Assembly (NCBI GenBank): GCA_964291635.2
Contig: OZ219905.1
Coordinates: 434,001-498,000 of the forward strand
Reading direction: 5' to 3'
Origin: JAPPHA01 sp964291635
Lineage (GTDB): Bacteria > Pseudomonadota > Alphaproteobacteria > Rhodobacterales > Rhodobacteraceae
DNA: 64,000 bases
The notes under the pieces are model-generated. The model saw only the letters and a program-made list of their open reading frames with translations. It was not told the DNA's origin and did not search any database. Both the position numbers and the translations under genes were made by a program. Each line of letters opens with the position of its first letter. Within the stretch, counting starts at the first letter, position 1. Shown here in pieces: positions 19,282-27,430 of the stretch.

Positions 19282-20178
19282 CTAGGAGGCCCCGTCATTC
19301 TCCCAGAACCAGTCATGGCGCACGATCTTTAGATCATACCCCTGTTCCCAATAGCGCGCAACCGGACTGTCCCGCCATTCCTTGTCCAGGGTGTCCCAGG
19401 TAAATGGCTCGCCCACATCGGGGGGGTCGGCGCGAAGCCATCTTTCACCGATGGCGTGGCTTGTGCCGGTATAGCGAACATCGATCGAGAACCGAATTTT
19501 ATCAGGCGTCCGATTGGCGGCCGCAGCGTGCACTGTGAACATCTTGAACAACAGGATGTCGCCGCACCGAAAACCGGAATGGTGCCACTCCAGCGTAGGA
19601 TCGACGTCGACAGTCCTTCCCCCGGACCCTCCAGCCGGCCGCGGTTCGAGGAAACCGGCCTTGTGGCTTCCCGCCAGAACTCTCAAGCCGCCGACGGCCT
19701 CCGGCACGTCACCCAACGGTATCCAGCAACTGATGGTCTCCGTGGAGCCTCCCACAAATATCCAGTCCTGGTGCGGCTGCGTGATATGTTCGGCGGTGTC
19801 GGGAAACGATATGCGCGCGATCGTCCTCGGAAACGGCACGACACGCTCCTGGAAAAGATCCTCCATGATGCGGATCAAGTTGCGGTCGAGTTTCAGGCGG
19901 TGAAACGCTTCCAGGGCCTGGACCCTGGCGTATACATCCAGATATTCGTCATCATCATCATCGTAAACTGGACCGCGGGCGGCAATAGCTTCCAGAGAGT
20001 CTCCTCCGGAGCGCGTCCAACCGGCCTCTGCACAGATTTCGAGGAATTGGCGTCTCAGATCCAGAACCTGGTCCTGCGGCAATATGTCCCTGAGAAACAG
20101 ATATCCGTCATGACGCATCCGCCTGCGCAGCCCGGGCGGATCATCAAGCAGACTGTTCGATTCCACAAATGGCTGCAT
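19282..20178 (-). CDS. Phytanoyl-CoA dioxygenase (PhyH) family oxygenase, copy 1
   Basis: 298 residues. Fe(II)/2-oxoglutarate fold with iron ligands H-x-D at QPHQDWIFVGG (about 136-146) and a distal His at KMFTVHAAAANRTPDKIRFS (about 216), with the 2OG-binding Arg following. Cytoplasmic hydroxylase; substrate unknown. First gene of the transporter operon, so it probably acts on the imported solute. The PhyH family includes 2-aminoethylphosphonate and many small-molecule hydroxylases. A second PhyH gene lies at 29.7 kb next to the broken solute-binding protein. Confidence 0.87.
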   Translation of the reverse strand: MQPFVESNSLLDDPPGLRRRMRHDGYLFLRDILPQDQVLDLRRQFLEICAEAGWTRSGGDSLEAIAARGPVYDDDDDEYLDVYARVQALEAFHRLKLDRNLIRIMEDLFQERVVPFPRTIARISFPDTAEHITQPHQDWIFVGGSTETISCWIPLGDVPEAVGGLRVLAGSHKAGFLEPRPAGGSGGRTVDVDPTLEWHHSGFRCGDILLFKMFTVHAAAANRTPDKIRFSIDVRYTGTSHAIGERWLRADPPDVGEPFTWDTLDKEWRDSPVARYWEQGYDLKIVRHDWFWENDGAS

Positions 20179-20400
20179 CGCGCACTCCCTTCAACCTGCA
20201 GCGCCGCCGCCCGCAAAGCGAAAGAACAAGGCGGCAAAATCCTTCTGGCGGCCAGCCCAGTGCCAGCCTTGCAAATCGTTACGATACTGTGCCGGCATCA
20301 TCAACTGACTGTTTCCGAGGCTGCCTCATGATCGAGCAACGAACGCGACATTTCAGTCTTTCTGCCTTTAACCGGAACTTCACGACCAGATTTGAAAAAT

Positions 20401-22241
20401 TACCCAATGATATCAGAGAAGTATCTGATATCAGGCTGGACTCGTACTGAGAACAATCCTGGTCGGATCAATCTCCATCAGTTGAAATGCCCGGGTCTGC
20501 AGCGGCGTCGGTTCCGACATCAGCGGAAACCGATACGCCCGCCGGGCCGGTATGGCCACCTCGTTCAGCGTCAGCGTGGCCAGGTCGGCGAGAAGCGTCG
20601 TGAAACTGTGAACCGGCAGCCCGTCGGGGGTCAGTTTGGTGTCGGCCTTGGCCTTGGCACTCTTCGAGACCCTGGCAGGCTCCACCGGTGAATTCCGTTG
20701 TGCCCGGGCGCCCTCACGGTCGTCATCCTCGAACAGTAACGGCGCCAGGCGACGGCGGAGATGCCATTCAACGTGGAAGGCCAGCACGCACAGGAACACA
20801 TGCGCCCGCACATGGTCCCCGGAATAGACGTGGACCGGCCGGATCTCCAGCCGCGATGCCTTGAGCACTCGAAATGCCCGCTCCACTTGCGCGAGGGACT
20901 TGTACGCCTCCACCGCCGCCTCCGGCCCGATGGCCTCGGGATCAAGGCTGGTGCGGATCACGTAGACACCGTCAAGCCGACCCTCGGCGGCAATCCGTTC
21001 CTGACGCCGGCTCCAGGTGATGGCGCTGTCCGTGACGGTGATCTCGAAATGCTTCTCCACCTTCCGGCGGTTGGCATCCCGTCCCACCCTGCGGTTGATG
21101 GCCTCCCGGCCCTTCAGCCGGCCCGAACGCACCGACGCCGCAATCGTCTCCAGCGTCTCTTCCGTCGCCAGCAGCAGGTCCTCCCGCTTGCGGGCCCGTT
21201 CCTCCCGCAACCGCGGGTTCAGGCAGACCATCAGCCGCTCGCCGGGAAAGTCCGGGCCGGTGACCTCCGCCACCGCGTCGGGAACCAGGGCCTCGGGAAC
21301 GAGCGGCGGCGGCTCGTCCGCACCCGCCGGACGCAGGAGCTTGCGGATGTCCTCGGTCTTGAGGGCCGAGATCCAGTCGAGGTTCGCCGGCTCGAGATCC
21401 TCGCGGATGCGGGCCGCGGTGATCATCCCCCGGTCGCCCACCAGTGCCACATGGTCGATGCCGAAGCGGGTGCGCACCCGGGCCACCTGGGACGCCACCG
21501 TGGAGGGATCCCCGGTGTTGCCGGCAAACACCTCCACCGCAACCGGACAGCCGTTCGCGGCACAGAGCAGTCCGTAGGTGATCTGCTGCTTGCCCGTCTT
21601 GCCGTCGCGGTTGTGGCCGAAGGCCGCGAGCGGGCAGCACCGTCCTTCCAGGAAACTGGACGAAACATCATGGAGAACAAGAGTGTTGCCACCCCCGAGG
21701 TGGCGGTTGGCGAGGCTCTTCTCGATCCAGGGCTGGCGCTTCAGCAGCCAGTCGAGCATGGCCAGCATCTCGTTGCCGGTGACGGGGCCGAGCCCGAGCA
21801 CGGCCCCGAGGCTGGTGGATGCGGTCTCCGGCGACAGCGCCCGGGCGGTGGCGAGCTTGGAGGCGGGATCGACGATGCGCGCGACGATGGCGGCGACGGC
21901 GAGATCCCGCATGCGCTCTGCCTTGCGGCCGAGGATGCGGACCAGGCCGATCCGGCGCAGGGTGCCGAGAATGGCGGCGACATGGCCGTGGGGAACCGCC
22001 CTTTTGATGGCGAAGACGTCGTTGAGGTTGCGGACGGCGACACCGCCCCTGAGGAGGGTATCGATTCCGCTGATGATGTGTTCGGGCAGGCCGGTGAGGT
22101 TTGCGCGGGTGCGTTTTTTGATGCGTTTGCCTTCGCGCCAGGCCTCGCGGATGAGGATAGTGGGGCGTCCGCCCCTGTTTGGGATGCGCTCGACGTTGAT
22201 TGCCATGGGAACGGAGTTAGTCTGTTAAATACTCTGGGTAA
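20401..22241 (-). mobile_element. IS1634-family insertion sequence
   Basis: One transposase gene bounded by imperfect inverted ends: TACCCAATGATAT-like on the left (about 20401) and TACCCAGAGTATT on the right read from the minus strand (about 22229-22240). The element lies upstream of the PhyH-led operon, between 225 bp and 2 kb from its start, and so may separate it from distal regulatory sequence. I could not find a convincing target duplication, so the exact ends are uncertain. Confidence 0.6.
20431..22206 (-). CDS. IS1634-family transposase
   Basis: 591 residues, full length for the family. DDE positions fit: LHDVSSSFLEG (first Asp, about 190), VALVGDRGMIT (second Asp, about 282) and the C-terminal QVERAFRVLKASRLEIRPV (Glu, about 475) followed by the family's HVRAHVFLCVLAF. 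N-terminal GGRPTILIREAWREGKR is typical. No disruption, so the element may still be active. GC content is higher than in the flanks. Confidence 0.92.
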   Translation of the reverse strand: MAINVERIPNRGGRPTILIREAWREGKRIKKRTRANLTGLPEHIISGIDTLLRGGVAVRNLNDVFAIKRAVPHGHVAAILGTLRRIGLVRILGRKAERMRDLAVAAIVARIVDPASKLATARALSPETASTSLGAVLGLGPVTGNEMLAMLDWLLKRQPWIEKSLANRHLGGGNTLVLHDVSSSFLEGRCCPLAAFGHNRDGKTGKQQITYGLLCAANGCPVAVEVFAGNTGDPSTVASQVARVRTRFGIDHVALVGDRGMITAARIREDLEPANLDWISALKTEDIRKLLRPAGADEPPPLVPEALVPDAVAEVTGPDFPGERLMVCLNPRLREERARKREDLLLATEETLETIAASVRSGRLKGREAINRRVGRDANRRKVEKHFEITVTDSAITWSRRQERIAAEGRLDGVYVIRTSLDPEAIGPEAAVEAYKSLAQVERAFRVLKASRLEIRPVHVYSGDHVRAHVFLCVLAFHVEWHLRRRLAPLLFEDDDREGARAQRNSPVEPARVSKSAKAKADTKLTPDGLPVHSFTTLLADLATLTLNEVAIPARRAYRFPLMSEPTPLQTRAFQLMEIDPTRIVLSTSPA

Positions 22242-22429
22242 ATGAGGAAAATGCCTTTATCCTGCATTTACATGGGAACATTTGTCCGGAATCCCCTCTT
22301 CCGGAATCCGCGTAAGTGATTCAAATTCAACGATTTTCTCACCAATGATTCCGTTTTGTTCCGTTTGAAGTTCCGTTTAACAAATCAAGAACATCCCGAA
22401 AAGCGCGATGCGTGGATGACGACGACACA

Positions 22430-22443
22430 CCACAAAGTTGTGG
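22430..22443. promoter_or_regulatory. Perfect inverted repeat upstream of the HigBA-like locus
   Basis: CCACAA, two-base spacer AG, TTGTGG: 6-bp perfect arms. It lies about 105 bp before the toxin start and its arms resemble those of the 22530-22545 palindrome. The stretch following it (TTGTGGAACAGC...) partly recurs at about 23393, so it may belong to a small repeat rather than be an operator. Confidence 0.35.
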
Positions 22444-22529
22444 AACAGCACGGCGGTCTTCGCTGCCGCGGGACGGTCCGTTGGCGTTTTCAAACAGTTC
22501 GATCACACGGATTTGACACTTCGCCTGAT

Positions 22530-22545
22530 GACAACAAAAGTTGTC
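22530..22545. promoter_or_regulatory. Probable antitoxin operator
   Basis: GACAAC, AAAA, GTTGTC: perfect 6-bp inverted arms two bases before the ancestral toxin ATG (22548). A TTGACA hexamer sits at 22513-22518. Position and symmetry fit the autoregulatory operator of a HigA-type antitoxin. Inferred from symmetry and place only. Confidence 0.55.
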
Positions 22546-22547
22546 GC

Positions 22548-22843
22548 ATGGCCGAAGTGATCCGGAGCAGTGTCCTTGATGAGTGGCATCCGGGTTGCGG
22601 GATCGTCGGGCAATGGCCCGGATTGCTGCACGGATAGATCGTTTCGCTTCGGGAAACTTCGGCGATGTCGCGACCGTCGGTGGCGGTGTTTTCGAACTCC
22701 GGATCAACTACGGGCCGGGTTATCGGGTATATTGCCTGCGCCGAGGCCAGCATCGCGTTGTTCTGCTTTGTGGCGGAGACAAATCATCACAGAACCGGGA
22801 CATCAAGCAGGCCAAGGCGCTTGCCGGAGAGTGGAAGGATTGA
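22548..22843 (+). pseudogene. HigB/RelE-type toxin with N-terminal frameshift
   Basis: Ancestral start ATG 22548 gives MAEVIRSSVLDEW, matching the family N-terminus, then the frame leaves the toxin. The toxin resumes in another frame as SGLRDRRAMARIAARIDRF and continues intact through LRINYGPGYRVYCLRRGQ to the end (LLCGGDKSSQNRD). One lost base at about 22586 explains it. A GTG at 22583 could start an 86-residue N-truncated product with only a weak ribosome site. Plus-strand stop is 3 bases before the antitoxin start. Confidence 0.75.
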
Positions 22844-22846
22844 GCC

Positions 22847-23158
22847 ATGCAAGAAGTGACGTTTACCCGCTACGACACCGCGGATTATCTCAAGAGCGAG
22901 GAAGACATCGGAGCTTACCTTGACGCGGTGATGGAGGAGGGCGGTGATGACCCGGCCTATGTTGCCCGTGCCCTTGGAACCGTTGCGCGGGCACGGAACA
23001 TGACGGCACTCGCCCGCGAAGTCGGAATGAGCCGCGTCGGTTTGAACAAGGCTCTGTCGGGAAAAGGAAATCCTACACTCGCCACCGTCCTGAAAGTTGC
23101 CAAGGCGCTCGGTCTCAGAATCTCCTTTCGACCGCAAGCCGCTAAAGGGGCCAATTGA
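22847..23158 (+). CDS. HigA-type addiction module antidote
   Basis: 103 residues, intact. The N-terminal TRYDTADYLKSEEDIGAYLD segment is the conserved toxin-contact region of this antidote family, followed by a helix-turn-helix (MTALAREVGMSRVGLNKALS, about 52-71) and NPTLATVLKVAKALGL. Known role: neutralises the HigB-type toxin and represses the operon. Toxin-first order is normal for this family. Here the toxin is frameshifted, so the antidote may be an orphan. Confidence 0.88.
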   Translation: MQEVTFTRYDTADYLKSEEDIGAYLDAVMEEGGDDPAYVARALGTVARARNMTALAREVGMSRVGLNKALSGKGNPTLATVLKVAKALGLRISFRPQAAKGAN

Positions 23159-23881
23159 CAGTAGCAAAGTACGTATTCCTCCATCGATTCTTACGGTCGG
23201 GGTATTCAGATCAGGAAGGACCAGGGTCAGCCGACCGGTTCATTGGCTGATCTGCTTCGAGGCGTTTTCACCAGCAGCATGGATCATGTCGGCAAAGTCA
23301 CCCGGTGCCATTGTGGTGATTGTGGACAATGACTTTTGGACGCTGCCGGTCCCGGTGGAAATCATGCGCCGGAAAGTTGGCATTCAATGGCAAGGTTGTG
23401 GAACGGCGCCGCGTTTTGCGCCGTCGCAGGCCGGTCAGCAGGTGTGTATGAACAGCTCGATTTCCCCCGCGACCCTGCAGACAGCCGTGTTCAAATTTAG
23501 CCTAAGCGGACCGAGCGTTGATCAAACGCGCAACCATCAAAACGCGGCTAGGACTTTCCTGTCTTCCATTCGCCAAATCGTTCGACAACCGCATTACTGA
23601 AGGCGATTATCTTTCTGTCCTGCTCGCTAATCGTGGGAGCGCCTTGCGCAAAGACATGGTCGTGGCGTTCTTCAACGGTCGCAGGATCGCGTTTCAAATC
23701 GTCCTCAAACGATTTTGCTCTTCGCCCGAACGAAAAAGATTCACCGGTACGGTGGGGATTCTTCCGCCACTTAGTCCGTCACGCAGGAGTTGGTCTTTCG
23801 CTGTACCGGTCAAGAACTGAAGAAACAGGAAGTCAATCGTGCCGGCACACAAAGAGAAGAACCATAGGTCCTTCGTAAGGT
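23159..23881. other. Decayed region, weak minus-strand coding remnant
   Basis: No intact gene. On the minus strand 23778-23548 an open frame without a start reads protein-like (GESFSFGRRAKSFEDDLKRD ... IIAFSNAVVERFGEWKTGKS, then TAG) and is cut off upstream by a TGA. It may be the end of a hypothetical gene lost to decay. A short segment at about 23393-23440 resembles 22437-22485. Confidence 0.35.
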
Positions 23882-24322
23882 CTACGCGTCTTGGTTGCGG
23901 CGCAGGCGTATCGCCCTCATTTCGTCGTAAAGGATGCACTCGACTTCAACCAACACGGTTTGGTTAAAACAAATCCGCAACGAGCAAACAAATGCCGAGG
24001 GGTTTATGGTTGAACGAACCCAATTCTCGCCTGCCTGCACGGGCCTTGTTTCCCCGCCTGTCGGGGAAATGATGAACTCCGGAAACTGTGAATAGTACCA
24101 GGCGTATTCGGACGTCCTTGTCCAACCATCACGGTCCAACAGATTGTTCTGAACCCTTTCGAACGGTGTCGCGTCGAGACCGGCCTGCTCGACAGACACC
24201 CGAACCACGTCTCGGCCCGTCGGGCTTCGACCGATGGGGTTCCGAGGACCGAGATTCTGTACCGCGAGTGCTACGATGGAAGGAACGTCAAGCATTTCTA
24301 CAGCCACTACCGCCGCGAACAT
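23882..24322 (-). CDS. Hypothetical protein, possibly truncated at its 5' end
   Basis: Up to 146 residues. The C-terminal 110 residues read like a real protein (ENWVRSTINPSAFVCSLRIC, VEVECILYDEMRAIRL), but I do not recognise the family. The first 40 residues lie opposite the start of a transposase remnant on the plus strand, so the true N-terminus has probably been replaced. No good ribosome site. Function unknown. Confidence 0.4.
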   Translation of the reverse strand: MFAAVVAVEMLDVPSIVALAVQNLGPRNPIGRSPTGRDVVRVSVEQAGLDATPFERVQNNLLDRDGWTRTSEYAWYYSQFPEFIISPTGGETRPVQAGENWVRSTINPSAFVCSLRICFNQTVLVEVECILYDEMRAIRLRRNQDA

Positions 24323-25180
24323 GCGGGAAGCGGAGCTACACCTAGGTCAAGATCGTCCTTCAGCGTGCGGGCATGGTAGCGAAGGCCCCGGGACGCGACA
24401 AGCATCGCCGCCGCCGCGCGCGACGCCGGGTCGGGGGATGGTTCGACCACCGAGTGGGTTCCCGGGCAGCACTGGGACCTCATCATCACGCTTGATGATC
24501 GGACATCCGAGCATGACTCGATGTTCTTTGTCGAGGAGGAAGGGGCGGCGTCGAGTTTCCGGGCGATGGCCGAGGTCTTCGCGGAGTGGGGACTGCCCTC
24601 GAGCCCGTATACCCACCGCGGTTCCCACTATTGCTATTGGCACACGCTCGAGGCTGGCGGCAAAGTCGATCGCCGCAATTTGACACGGTTCGGTCGCGCG
24701 ATGCACCAACCCGGGGTGGACATGATCCCCTCCTGCTCACCCGAAGCCCGGTGGCGGTGAAAACGCATGCTCGGCATTCATCAGGAACGTCTCCCGAAGG
24801 AGTTCGCCGCTCGGGGCATCGATACGATCTCCATTGCGAACCGCTATCTCGCCGCGCGTTACCGCCCTGTGTTGAACGCCGAGTTCGCGGTGCCGGCGGC
24901 CGAGGCGGGCACGGCGTTCGTGCCGTTCATCGGCCCAGGGCTCGCCGACATCCTGTGCGGGCTGTACGGACGCACGGTGGGGCGGGACAACTGCCTGAGC
25001 TTCGAAAACCGGAAGCTCCAGGTTCCAGTCCAGGCTCACCTCCGCCACTTCATCAAGGTCCGGGTGCATGTCCATCGTTATCCGGACGGGCGCCTGGCCA
25101 CATTCCACAGACCGCGAAAGCTCGCAGACTATCTTTCCGACGGCCCGGTGGTCATCACCGATCCGGCCGCGGACGTCGGG
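24200..25180 (+). pseudogene. ISNCY-like transposase remnant
   Basis: Pieces of one integrase-core transposase lie in order in different plus frames: YRECYDGRNVKHFYSHYRRE (about 24260), FVEEEGAASSFRAMAEVF then SSPYTHRGSHYCYWHTLEAGG (24521-24660), and ERLPKEFAARGIDTISIANR, AEFAVPAAEAGTAFVPFIGP, GRDNCLSFENRKLQVPVQAH (24785-25040) with the terminal HLYPDG-like VHRYPDGRLATFH. Multiple frameshifts and stops separate them. No ends identified. Confidence 0.7.
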
Positions 25181-25435
25181 TGGCGCGGGTGGGCTGAACG
25201 TGATGAATGCAATCCGTGGAAATGTGGATTCCCCGTGGAAATGTGGACGAGCCCCTCGGGCCGCATGGACAGACCTTGGACAACGCCGGGCGTTGACCAC
25301 CGCCTGCCCACACTCGCGCCTCTCGCTCACGAATTCCACAGGACCAACACCAACCAGTTTTCTCTTGAAATTGGTCAAAATGAATACCGGACAGTTCCAT
25401 TTGTCACAGACACCAGACACCGGTCAAAATTTTTT
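25181..25435. other. Gap before the solute-binding protein promoter
   Basis: Non-coding. It contains two near-identical short segments (GGAAATGTGGA at about 25217 and 25236). Nothing else supportable. Confidence 0.35.
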
Positions 25436-25464
25436 TTGACGGGGGCGCAACCGCATGATACATT
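25436..25464 (+). promoter_or_regulatory. Sigma-70-type promoter of the solute-binding protein gene
   Basis: TTGACG (25436-25441) and TACATT (25459-25464) with a 17-base spacer, a near-consensus arrangement. It is followed by AGAGGAG (25487-25493) and ATG at 25501 with 7-base spacing. The expression signals of the binding-protein gene survive although the coding sequence is broken. Confidence 0.65.
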
Positions 25465-25502
25465 GAGGTGACAAAATCAGAGAGAGAGAGGAGAAAAAAA
25501 AT

Positions 25503-25511
25503 GAAAAATGT
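25503..25511. repeat. Left target-site duplication of the IS4-like element
   Basis: GAAAAATGT, identical to 26847-26855 on the other side of the element. Nine bases is normal for IS4-family elements. Confidence 0.9.
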
Positions 25512-26846
25512 CACTAGTGTCCCATTAAAAATTGAATAGATTCAATTGCTTACTGGGAGTGTCCTGCGGGATCTGTTGAGCCGACATGTCAAGCAGTTGA
25601 TTTAATGGAGTTTTCTCGAAAATCGTCAGGCTCAGAATCTGCAGAATTGTGTGGAGACTTTCGTCAATTTTCAAACGTTTGCGGATGATCGCGACGATCA
25701 CATAGACCGACACCGCGATCCAGATCTGGCTCTTCACGGCGTTCTCCGAGGTGCCGAAGAAGGACTTGATCCGAAGATGCTGCTTGATCCACTTGAAAAA
25801 CAATTCAACCTGCCAGCGCGACCGGTAGATGTCTGCGACTGACATGGCCGGCAGGGTGAAGTTGTTGGTGAGAAAGACCAGGGTCTTGCCGCGCTCCGGG
25901 TCGCGGTACTTGATGCGGCGCAGCTTGTCCGGGAAATCGGTCGCGCTGTTGACGCCGCCCGGCCGCACGACCTGATCGCAGATGAGGCCGGTACCACGGT
26001 CCACCGGCCGGGAGGAGAGGCGGCGGAGCCTGGTATTTGACTTTGCTCTCAGGACGAAGAAGCCGCCACAGAGATGGAGGTGATGGAGGCGTTTGAAGTC
26101 GAGATAGGCCCGGTCCATGACATAGAATGCGCCGGCTTCCGGAAGCAGCAGGTCCAGGACGTTGACGTCATGGAGTTTTCCGTCGGAAATGTGGATGAAG
26201 GCTGGAATGTTTCCGTGCAGGTCGAGGAGTGTGTGCAACTTGACGGCGCCCTTTGTCCTGCGGAACCGCGCCCATGGGAACAGCGACAGGCAGAGGTCGA
26301 TGGTCGAGGAGTCGAGCGCGTAGACGGTATCGTGAACATCAAGGCCGGGAAGCGTGTCATCGGCGTGGATGTCCCGGGCGATGTGGATGAGGTATTGTGC
26401 GAAGTCGGCGTAGATTTTCCAGTCGCGGGCCTGATTGGCATTGGCGAGGGTGTTGCGGGAGACCCCGCCACGGATGCCCATATGGTAGAGTTTCCCGCGC
26501 TGGGCACGGAGGCAGGTTTCGATGTCGCGCAGACTGGTCCTGTAGGTGAGTTGGGCGAAGGCCATGCACCGGAACTGATCGGCACAGGTGAACGCCTTGA
26601 CGTAGCGATTTCCGTCGTATCGAGAGACACAGTTGCGGAACATGTGCCATGGAAGGTGTTCCATGATCTGAGCGAAAACCAGGCTGCCGGAGTACATTGC
26701 ATTCTTCCTCTTGACGGTGCAGGACAGTGAGGAAGTGTGACGAGCGTGTGCGGCGGGTTCAAGTCGGTAACAGCCGAAATGTCCAATTAATGTATTTACA
26801 TCAGAGCTTTAGAGTGTGGTTAGAGGATTTTACTGGGACAGTAGTG
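25512..26846 (-). mobile_element. IS4-family insertion sequence inside the binding-protein gene
   Basis: 1335 bp. Ends are inverted repeats: CACTAGTGTCCCATTAAAA on the left and, read from the minus strand, CACTACTGTCCCAGTAAAA on the right (two mismatches in 19). Exact 9-bp target duplication GAAAAATGT on both sides. The insertion point is in codon 4 of the solute-binding protein gene. Transposase and ends are intact, so the insertion looks recent. Confidence 0.93.
25525..26697 (-). CDS. IS4-family transposase
   Basis: 390 residues, uninterrupted. Catalytic pattern: VYALDSSTIDLCL (first Asp, about 128), FYVMDRAYLDFKR (second Asp, about 195) and YRSRWQVELFFKWIKQHL, the YREK signature with the Glu (about 300). 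N-terminal HMFRNCVSRYDGNRYVK belongs to the DUF4372 leader common in this group. Opposite strand to the host gene. Confidence 0.93.
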   Translation of the reverse strand: MYSGSLVFAQIMEHLPWHMFRNCVSRYDGNRYVKAFTCADQFRCMAFAQLTYRTSLRDIETCLRAQRGKLYHMGIRGGVSRNTLANANQARDWKIYADFAQYLIHIARDIHADDTLPGLDVHDTVYALDSSTIDLCLSLFPWARFRRTKGAVKLHTLLDLHGNIPAFIHISDGKLHDVNVLDLLLPEAGAFYVMDRAYLDFKRLHHLHLCGGFFVLRAKSNTRLRRLSSRPVDRGTGLICDQVVRPGGVNSATDFPDKLRRIKYRDPERGKTLVFLTNNFTLPAMSVADIYRSRWQVELFFKWIKQHLRIKSFFGTSENAVKSQIWIAVSVYVIVAIIRKRLKIDESLHTILQILSLTIFEKTPLNQLLDMSAQQIPQDTPSKQLNLFNF

Positions 26847-26855
26847 GAAAAATGT
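26847..26855. repeat. Right target-site duplication of the IS4-like element
   Basis: GAAAAATGT, matching 25503-25511. Joining the two copies restores the start of the solute-binding protein. Confidence 0.9.
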
Positions 26856-27072
26856 ATTGAAGAGTCTGGCCCTGGTGCCAGTGCTGTTTGTCTCCGTAGG
26901 CGCGGCCGCGGAGATGCGGAACCCTGCGGACGCCGGTAACGTTACAATGTGCCCCGCGACCTGCGCGCCGGCTGATGGCGGAACCTTCACAATTGCCTAC
27001 CGCGGATCACCAGAGCCTTTTGCGTGGAAATCGTCGGAAAACAACCAGCTCGTGAGACTCAATTTCGGAAAT

Positions 27073-27430
27073 CTGTTTATTCTGGATCCGTTCAACGGAG
27101 ACGCTGGAACGTCCTGCTCCCCGACCTTGCGACGCATTGGGAGGTCTCCGATGACCTGACCAGGGAGTCCGGGACATTTCATCTGCGCGAGGGCGTGCGG
27201 TTCCATGACGGCACGCCGCTGACCGCGAAGCATGTGGAATGGAGCTACCTGCTGACCTTACTCTGTTTATTCTGGATCCGTTCAACAACGTCCTGCTCCC
27301 CGACCTTGCGACGCATTGGGAGGTCTCCGATGACCTGACCAGGGGGACATTTCATCTGCGCGAGGGCGTGCGGTTCCATGACGGCACGCCGCTGACCGCG
27401 AAGCATGTGGAATGGAGCTACCTGCTGACC
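27073..27430 (+). repeat. 190-bp-period tandem duplication within the binding-protein gene
   Basis: Copy 1 27073-27257, five-base linker TTACT, copy 2 27263-27430, each beginning CTGTTTATTCTGGATCCG and ending GAGCTACCTGCTGACC. Copy 1 carries two extra pieces (11 bases GGAGACGCTGG after TTCAAC, and 6 bases AGTCCG-like after GACCAGG); otherwise the copies look identical. The 190-base offset is not a multiple of three, so the duplication shifts the frame. An assembly artefact is possible. Confidence 0.85.

Noticed and set aside
20761..22245. 494-codon plus-strand ORF opposite the IS1634 transposase
   Set aside because: Shadow of the transposase. No ribosome site or domain, composition typical of antisense reading.
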